Shown one piece after another: positions 57,391 to 64,000 of a stretch of DNA of 64,000 bases. The notes under the pieces are model-generated. The model was not told the DNA's origin. It was given only the letters and a program-made list of their open reading frames with translations, and did not search any database. Position numbers and translations under genes: made by a program. The stretch comes from Valencia hispanica (lineage: Eukaryota; Chordata; Actinopteri; Cyprinodontiformes; Valenciidae). The stretch covers positions 39,313,298 through 39,377,297 of the forward strand of contig OY747705.1 of the NCBI GenBank assembly GCA_963556495.2, given 5' to 3'. Position 1 is the first letter of the stretch. Each line of letters opens with the position of its first letter.

Positions 57391-60300
57391 TAAAATAATA
57401 TAATATAATACATGTGACATCTGCAAGGCAGCCTGACTTGTCTGTATTCATTTAAGAATGTTTTTTTATCAATAGTTCGCCAGGCATTGGACAGGTCTTT
57501 AATTTTTTGTTGTTTGCTCATCTGTTGTCCAAATTGATTCCTACAGTTTCAGCTTTATTAAGGAGTAGGTCTGTAAAATATATTGAATTCCAATGATTGT
57601 ATTGTGTGTAATACCAAAAATGCAAAGGATTCCTTTGATGCAAGATTAAGCAGGCTGTTATAACGTAATTGCCCTGTAATTATCCTTTGCATGCCAAAAT
57701 ATATTTAGCTAGCTGGATGGATTTTCACAGCCTGTGAGTTCAATAGTTGATGCTCGTGGAGGATAGAGTAATGATGGAAAAATAAAAGAGTTAGAATATT
57801 GCAGACTAATAAAATCAAAAATCATCGTCAAGATATTTAACAATAAAATCACAAGTGCATGTTTTCCTAATATCTTACAGAACTATTTATGACTGATCTC
57901 ATTCAAATTTTGTAAACACCATACATTTCACTCATTAAATTAAAAGCATTGTTTTAAACTGCCATTTTGGAGAAAACTTTTGACTTCATGTTCTTGTGTT
58001 TTCGAGACAGCTAAGGTTTTCTGAACAGGTGTCCAGGTGTCTTTTCCACAGGGCAATGATGGTGCCTTATATTGTCGCAGTGACCTCCCTCACCCCTGTC
58101 TAATCCACGTCTCATAATGGCACATGCCACGCTGGCACCGTTGCTCATCTCTCAGCACTATTGTTCATTGTTTGTCTCCTCTAATCTTTTCCCATGGGCC
58201 CCTGGCCAGTAAGAGGAAAAGGTCACTGTAAATATTGCACTAAAATCCCCCCTCCCTCCCGATGCCACTCCTGAAGATGGAACAGACGAGCAGTGGGTGA
58301 GCACTTCCTTCCTGCACAGGGCACTGCAACTATTACACATCAAACAAGCAGGAATCCTTCAGTGTCAAAGACGGCTGCAGAGAGATCACATGCTCTGTGT
58401 TTACATAGGGTTAACCTGGGGGGTCCTAACCTTGGTAAGGAAAATGTCTGTGTCACATTGGTATGTACAGATTAATAATTATGTATAATTTCTTTCAACT
58501 ACTCAATATGAATCCAGTCACTGTCTGTATTATGTGTACCAGAAAAATTTGAAAAATGTATTTCTAGAAAAATTATCATAGCTGAGGAACGCTGACCCAA
58601 GCGGGGCTAATCTTTAGCCCTGAAGTGCCGCTGTTAATATAAAGCGAGAGGATTTCAAATAAACCTCTGATATTTGGGTTTGTTTTGCTTCCGAGTGCTG
58701 TTTTATCTCCAGTCACTCTCTTTTCATGGAGAATCTGGACTCAGGAAATCCAGGCCTGTGCCAGGCTTAGCTCAGAAAATCCTCCAGATGAACAAAATGC
58801 AGGAATTCAGGAGAACAGAGAGCCTTTCAGTCTGAAAACTGACAATATTGCTTGCCTCAATGGAAGAATAATGCAATGAACAAATAAAAACCCTTCTATG
58901 TCCTTAAATATTATTGAGTTGGATCACCTAATATAAAACAAATAGATGATCTGGTTGCAACAGAGAGTGACTCTTTCTGAAGGTTCATCTTAACTAAAAC
59001 ATGCCATCTTTTCGCATATATATGTTTACTTTCAACTCTAACATGCAAAAGCCCGAGATCCCTAAAAGTCAAACTGAAAGTAAATAATATTGCTATTATT
59101 ATTTTTGTAATTAAAAGCAATAACTATTTATATAATTTTTAAAACAATAGCGCAAGATTCAAACTAATTCTGGTACAGAGCCAAGGATGTGGACATCAAC
59201 CAGCTATTGCTAGTTTAAATGCACTATTGCGTGGGGGTCTAAGAGCCCAGAGGCCCCCTAGAGTGCAAAATTGGCCAATTACAGAAGTCTTCTGTCTTCA
59301 GCAGTACAGTCACCCAATGTACCCCAGCAAGTCCACCTCTGAATCAGGGCTGTGCAGAGACCTTTGGAGGGGCAGGTGCTCAAAGTTAAAAAGGGCAATT
59401 AGAGCAAAACCTTAAAAACACCATATTCATCAACAATCTATTTGGGAATCACAAAATAATATATAATTTTCATCAGATGGGGACAATCAAAGCAAAGGTA
59501 TCCTACTTTTAATCTGATGGGGTACAATGTTGCTGTTGAGACGCTGCTGCTGGGCTGAGTTGATCTGAGACTGTAGACATTGAAAAGACAATAGGAGAAC
59601 TGGTAGCTGATTACACATTTGTTATAAATTACATTATGAAATAATTTTACGTGCTGCTGCATCTCGCTAAACAAACCCTAATATCTGACTAGTTAACCTC
59701 TGCAGCATTAACACCTATGAGAGATTTAGATTTTTAAAGTGGAGAGATAAAATATATTTATGATGTCTTCAGCATACAGCCTTAAGGTAAATATATTAAT
59801 AATAAGTTAAATAGAAAAATAGAAAGGATAAGAATAGATTAATTTATTTGTCAAATGCATTTTAAGTTTTATTAAAATGTTCATGTGTATAAATGTCAAT
59901 TTTGGGACATTTTGATTTATCGAATTGTGGCATGGCTGGCTTCCCATACCTGCTGCTGTCCAAATAGTTGGTACAGTAAGCTTTTTCCGGCCACTATTTA
60001 TGTGGCAATTTTAGATTGTGAACTGCAATTGCTATGAACTTGCAAACTATTCATGGCTGCTCACCTCCAGCTCAGATCTTGTGTGGAGCAGTTGTGACAC
60101 TCCTGGTAGCATTAGGTTAGAGCAGCGGAGAGCGAATCGAAAGTCGGTTGTACCTGCACTTTAAGGTATGTTGATCCTCAGGTGAAAGTCACGGTTTCTT
60201 TTTATCAAAGTGATGGAGGCTGCCTGACCCAGAGCAGAGGGACAGTCTGAAGCTGCATTTTTTTTTTTTCTCCCAGCCGGTAGCGGACCGAGCAGTTTAA

Positions 60301-63269
60301 AAAACCTGCAGCAGCCTAATCAAATGACACTCAGAAGTTTTCTCTGCGGCCAAACCACTTCTGTGATTGAGGAGGATGGCAAGGGGAGATCTGAAACCAC
60401 TACTGGAAGGGGAATGGGGAAGAAAAAATAACAAAAAACATTTTATATAACTACAATTTAAGGCCTATATTATTCTTCACAATCTCCTGTGTTATCTGTA
60501 CACCCTACTTACTGGCAGTCTCACTCACAAAGCAGAGGCACGTCTAGGATTAGCATTAATTGACGGTCTTCATGTAACTGATGGCAGCCAGATCATTTTA
60601 TTTATCAAAATCTTTATTATTAGTTCAATGTTACTGTTGAAGGGCACAGGCAGGCCTCCACATTGACACACTCTTCCAAAACAAAAACAAAAAAGTGCAC
60701 TTCGGACATCATGGAGTAAAGTGGCAGGTGCACAAGTCAATAACTCTGAGAGGATCTTAAGACAAGCAGTTCTTTTAGGTGAATGGTAAAATCTTAGAAT
60801 ATACATACAATATGGGGATGTCAGCTATGAGAATCCAATACATTACACAATAGTTAAAGAGCATCTAGACAGATGAAGGTTATGGTAGAGCTAAATATTG
60901 CTGGTAACATTTGCTTGTTTATTTTGTACTGATTTGCATTTAAAGGATATCATCTCATTTGTTTTCACTGATCACGTTTTAAATCTGTATACATAACTTG
61001 ATAAAACCCTGGTGATATGCTGTCTCAGGGAGATCTCATTCATTTGATTATATTGCTGTGCTTGAATTATGATGCTGGCTGTGTTTCGTCATGAAACTGG
61101 TGGATTAAGTGACTGTTGTACTTGATAATGTAGTTTCCTCCAAGATTGCTCTAAAAACATTACTTTTTGCCGTTTGACATATTATTTTACAAGGCAAATG
61201 TTCGATCTAACTTCTGAACATTGTAAAGATCTGTGAAGAAAATATACCGAGAACTTAATAATGCAAGTACAGTATATGCATAATGGCCTATTTATTCAAT
61301 CAAATTTTAACTAAAAGCCAAAACAGATACATTATCATTAATGCTTTGTTGTGGAACTGAACCACTGCTTTTGTTCTTATTTTCATGGTCCAAAGATGGT
61401 TCAGAGAAAAGCAATAATTTGCTGTTATTTCTTTTTTAATGAAACATCTTAAGCATTGTTTAGTTTATTTTAGCAAATTCTCTATTTAAAGGATCCTTTT
61501 GCAGCTGCAATACTTTAAATTACCAACAGCCATGTCGTGCATGATCTAATCTGCCTGCCAATGCAGATGTTGCATTTGAAAGCATTTTTCTGTTGGATAC
61601 GATCAAAATGCTGTACATTTTTAATTATAACTTGAATCTAAATGTAATTCCCTCCTCCACTCCAAACTTTAGAAACAAATCAGAATCACATATCACAGAA
61701 TAAAGTCAGACGTGGAGTTTCAGGCTGGCCAGTAAAGACAAAGGATCTGGGAGAACTGTAGCAAGGATGTGAGAGATTTTGAGAAAGAAAATGGGAAGGT
61801 CAGAGAGGGTATAAAGGGGCATTTTCCCAAATATGTTCAGGCTTTTACCACCCAGGTTACCATAACATGTTCCCTGCCTTCTCATAACATCTCTCCCTCA
61901 GTCCCCCCAGGCCAGACAACAGGCTACTGTGTCTCAGGAGGCGCAGTCCGGATCAGTTCTGGAGGCTTTGGAGGAACACTTTCTGGAAGAAAAAGGGGGG
62001 CAAACAAGCAAAATAAGAAGAAAACAAAACAGGGAAAGAAGACCCAGAATTAGTTCTTCTGAGACATATTTTTCCTACATGTTTTGTGTGTAGATGGACT
62101 TTGTTGCTCATCCCCCTTTGAATGGAGAGGAAACAGATTTTATGCAGCTCGCCAGGCTGAAGCCATGGAAGCGTGATTTGATGTGGCAGGCCAGAAGATA
62201 TTCAGACCTGTATTTTTGTTTATAAACAGGTGGGGGTGGTTACAGTGGAAGGTTATTTATGCTTTGGGTTTGGCTCAGACTAGTCGTAATCAACAGGAGG
62301 GAAAAAAAAAACAGACACTGACTGGGGTGATGTCATCCACTCTGCTTTCTGTTCTTGCTGGGTTTAATGGTATCATGCTACTATATTCAGATCTCTTAGG
62401 GCATATCCACATTACTGGTATATAATTGATGCACTCCTGTTTAGAAAATCATATTATTCTTACAATATTTTTGATTGCAAACAGATATTCTGCGCAAGCT
62501 ATGTCTTCATGGGTTTCAACAATTCCTTCTAAATACATTTATAGTGCTCTTGGCATAAAAACAGTTCTTATGATTTGAATAAAAGTGGCTGTGAGAGTGA
62601 AGCAAATAGTTTCATGAAATGCTGTGATTTCTAAAAATGTGATAAGCATAATCTCGATTGTACTGAACGCACTATTAGGGATATTAAGGAATTAATATAT
62701 AACTCATGGATTAAGATTACCACATGATATTAAGTTAAAATAAAATGAATTCATGTGAAAGGAAGAGAAGGTCTTAACTTCCCTGAGCCTTCTAAAGCCA
62801 CACATGGGTTTTCTTTCCCATGGATTTGCATGTGAGCATTTAACATGCTGAGGAGAAACTCAGTGAACATTAACTGGAGTTACTGTGGAGCACATTGGCT
62901 CCCAAACCTAGGATTTAATAACATGTCTTCATTTCCGTTGCTGAATCAGTGACAGCAAGGATCTAGGCCTTCATTGGACTGAGACCTAAGTGTTTTTGCA
63001 GGATAAACGTTTGCCCCAGAAAATAAGAGCGCATTGAAGACCAGAAGGGGGCGCCCAAGAACATTGTTTAAGAACTTAATACAGATGTTGGGAACAAACA
63101 TTTTCGGTAAATGATTGGTGGACAAACATGAAAAAGCCTAATATTAGGTTCAGTGATGGAGAGTAATTTTCTCTAACCTTCTAAATACCAAAACTGATAA
63201 CAGTTTTTTAGTTATTGCTGTGGAGCTGATTTAGAGATGGATTAACCTGAGTTTATTCTATGATATAGC
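57391..63269. other. Gene-free upstream sequence
   Basis: No ORF with family resemblance, RNA gene or resolved transposon. Small features only: a T run at 60259-60269. 58020-58230 and 57640-57740 look unusually complex for the region and could hold regulatory sequence. Confidence 0.5.
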
Positions 63270-63383
<114 letters not shown>

Positions 63384-64000
63384 TGCATTGTATAAAAAAA
63401 TAAAACCTATTAGATATATAGTCAAATCACATGGAAAGCATGTTGATGCTGAGCTGCCAGCTCAGGATGCCAATTGAAATTCTGGGACCCTCAACAAAAT
63501 CATGAACCTTCCAAAGCTACAAACAACTCAGCACTCGGTTCAACCACTTGTTTGTCACCAAAAGATTTCATGGTCAATCCTATTCTGAAATGAAAATATT
63601 AATGGTGGAAAAGCCAGGATATTCTGATAAATCAATCCAAAAAAGTAAAACCAAACATAAAAGAAGTCACAAAAAAGAGTTTAAAGATAAAAGATTTACT
63701 TCAGTTGACTTTCTAGGTTTTGGCAATTGTATATTTTAGTTTATGGTAAAACATGCATTTATGTCTTTTTTCCAAAAAAAAGGGAATTTGGGAATTTCTG
63801 TAAACAATGAGATCTAGTTTACTGTGGAAGGAAAAAATATTTGAGAGAAAAAAGTACAAAGGCAGTAAACACACATAACAGATACATGTAGGTATGTGAA
63901 GATGACGTTTAAATCATATTATTACTGCTGGCACAATACAAAAAAATATTTAAATATTTCAAAGTGGCTTTATCACAGAAAATCTATCTAAATTTTTGCA
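63384..64000. other. Right end, no recognisable feature
   Basis: AT-rich; the open frame at 63548-63739 is lysine-rich and unrecognised. Confidence 0.5.

Overview
The window is animal genomic DNA, most probably from a ray-finned (teleost) fish. It is AT-rich and carries long introns with GT/AG splice sites and many dinucleotide and trinucleotide repeats. Its mobile elements are those typical of fish: Rex1 and L2 LINEs, BEL/Pao, Tc1-like and hAT elements. No prokaryotic gene organisation, CRISPR array, tRNA or rRNA gene was seen.

The only host gene recognised is exoc2 (SEC5, exocyst complex component 2), on the minus strand. Ten consecutive coding exons were placed to the base, from the ATG at 37056 down to the donor after 8037. 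They encode the first ~396 residues in one uninterrupted reading frame: the N-terminal TIG/IPT RalA-binding domain and the beginning of the Sec5 helical region. The remaining C-terminal exons lie beyond position 1. A likely noncoding first exon with an ETS-type promoter sits near 55144-55200, which would make intron 1 about 18 kb.

Layout from left to right. 1-7300 (intron 11) is a nested stack: an L2-clade LINE with an esterase-bearing ORF1 interrupts a BEL/Pao pol relic, which also contains a 272-bp hAT element. 8037-11196 holds exons 11, 10 and 9. 11613-14216 holds an internally deleted hAT copy, then a truncated L2. Exons 8 and 7 (15724-18706) flank a hAT copy that keeps its BED-finger exon. 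22900-25200 is a Tc1-like relic split by an L2 piece and a TTAA-ended element. 26172-37096 holds exons 6 to 2, with a split Tc1 relic and a hAT element carrying a Rex1 tail between them. Intron 1 holds long CA/TA repeats, several small repeats, and a 5.07-kb hAT insertion that contains a nearly full-length Rex1 LINE, a small TTAA-ended element and a second BED-finger ORF. 55200-64000 is gene-free upstream sequence with one Tc1 relic and a long AAT repeat.

No new biological system is evident. The most useful results are the exon-level model of exoc2, six hAT insertions with identified 8-bp target duplications (four exact), and relics that keep single recognisable modules: an SGNH esterase and two BED zinc fingers.
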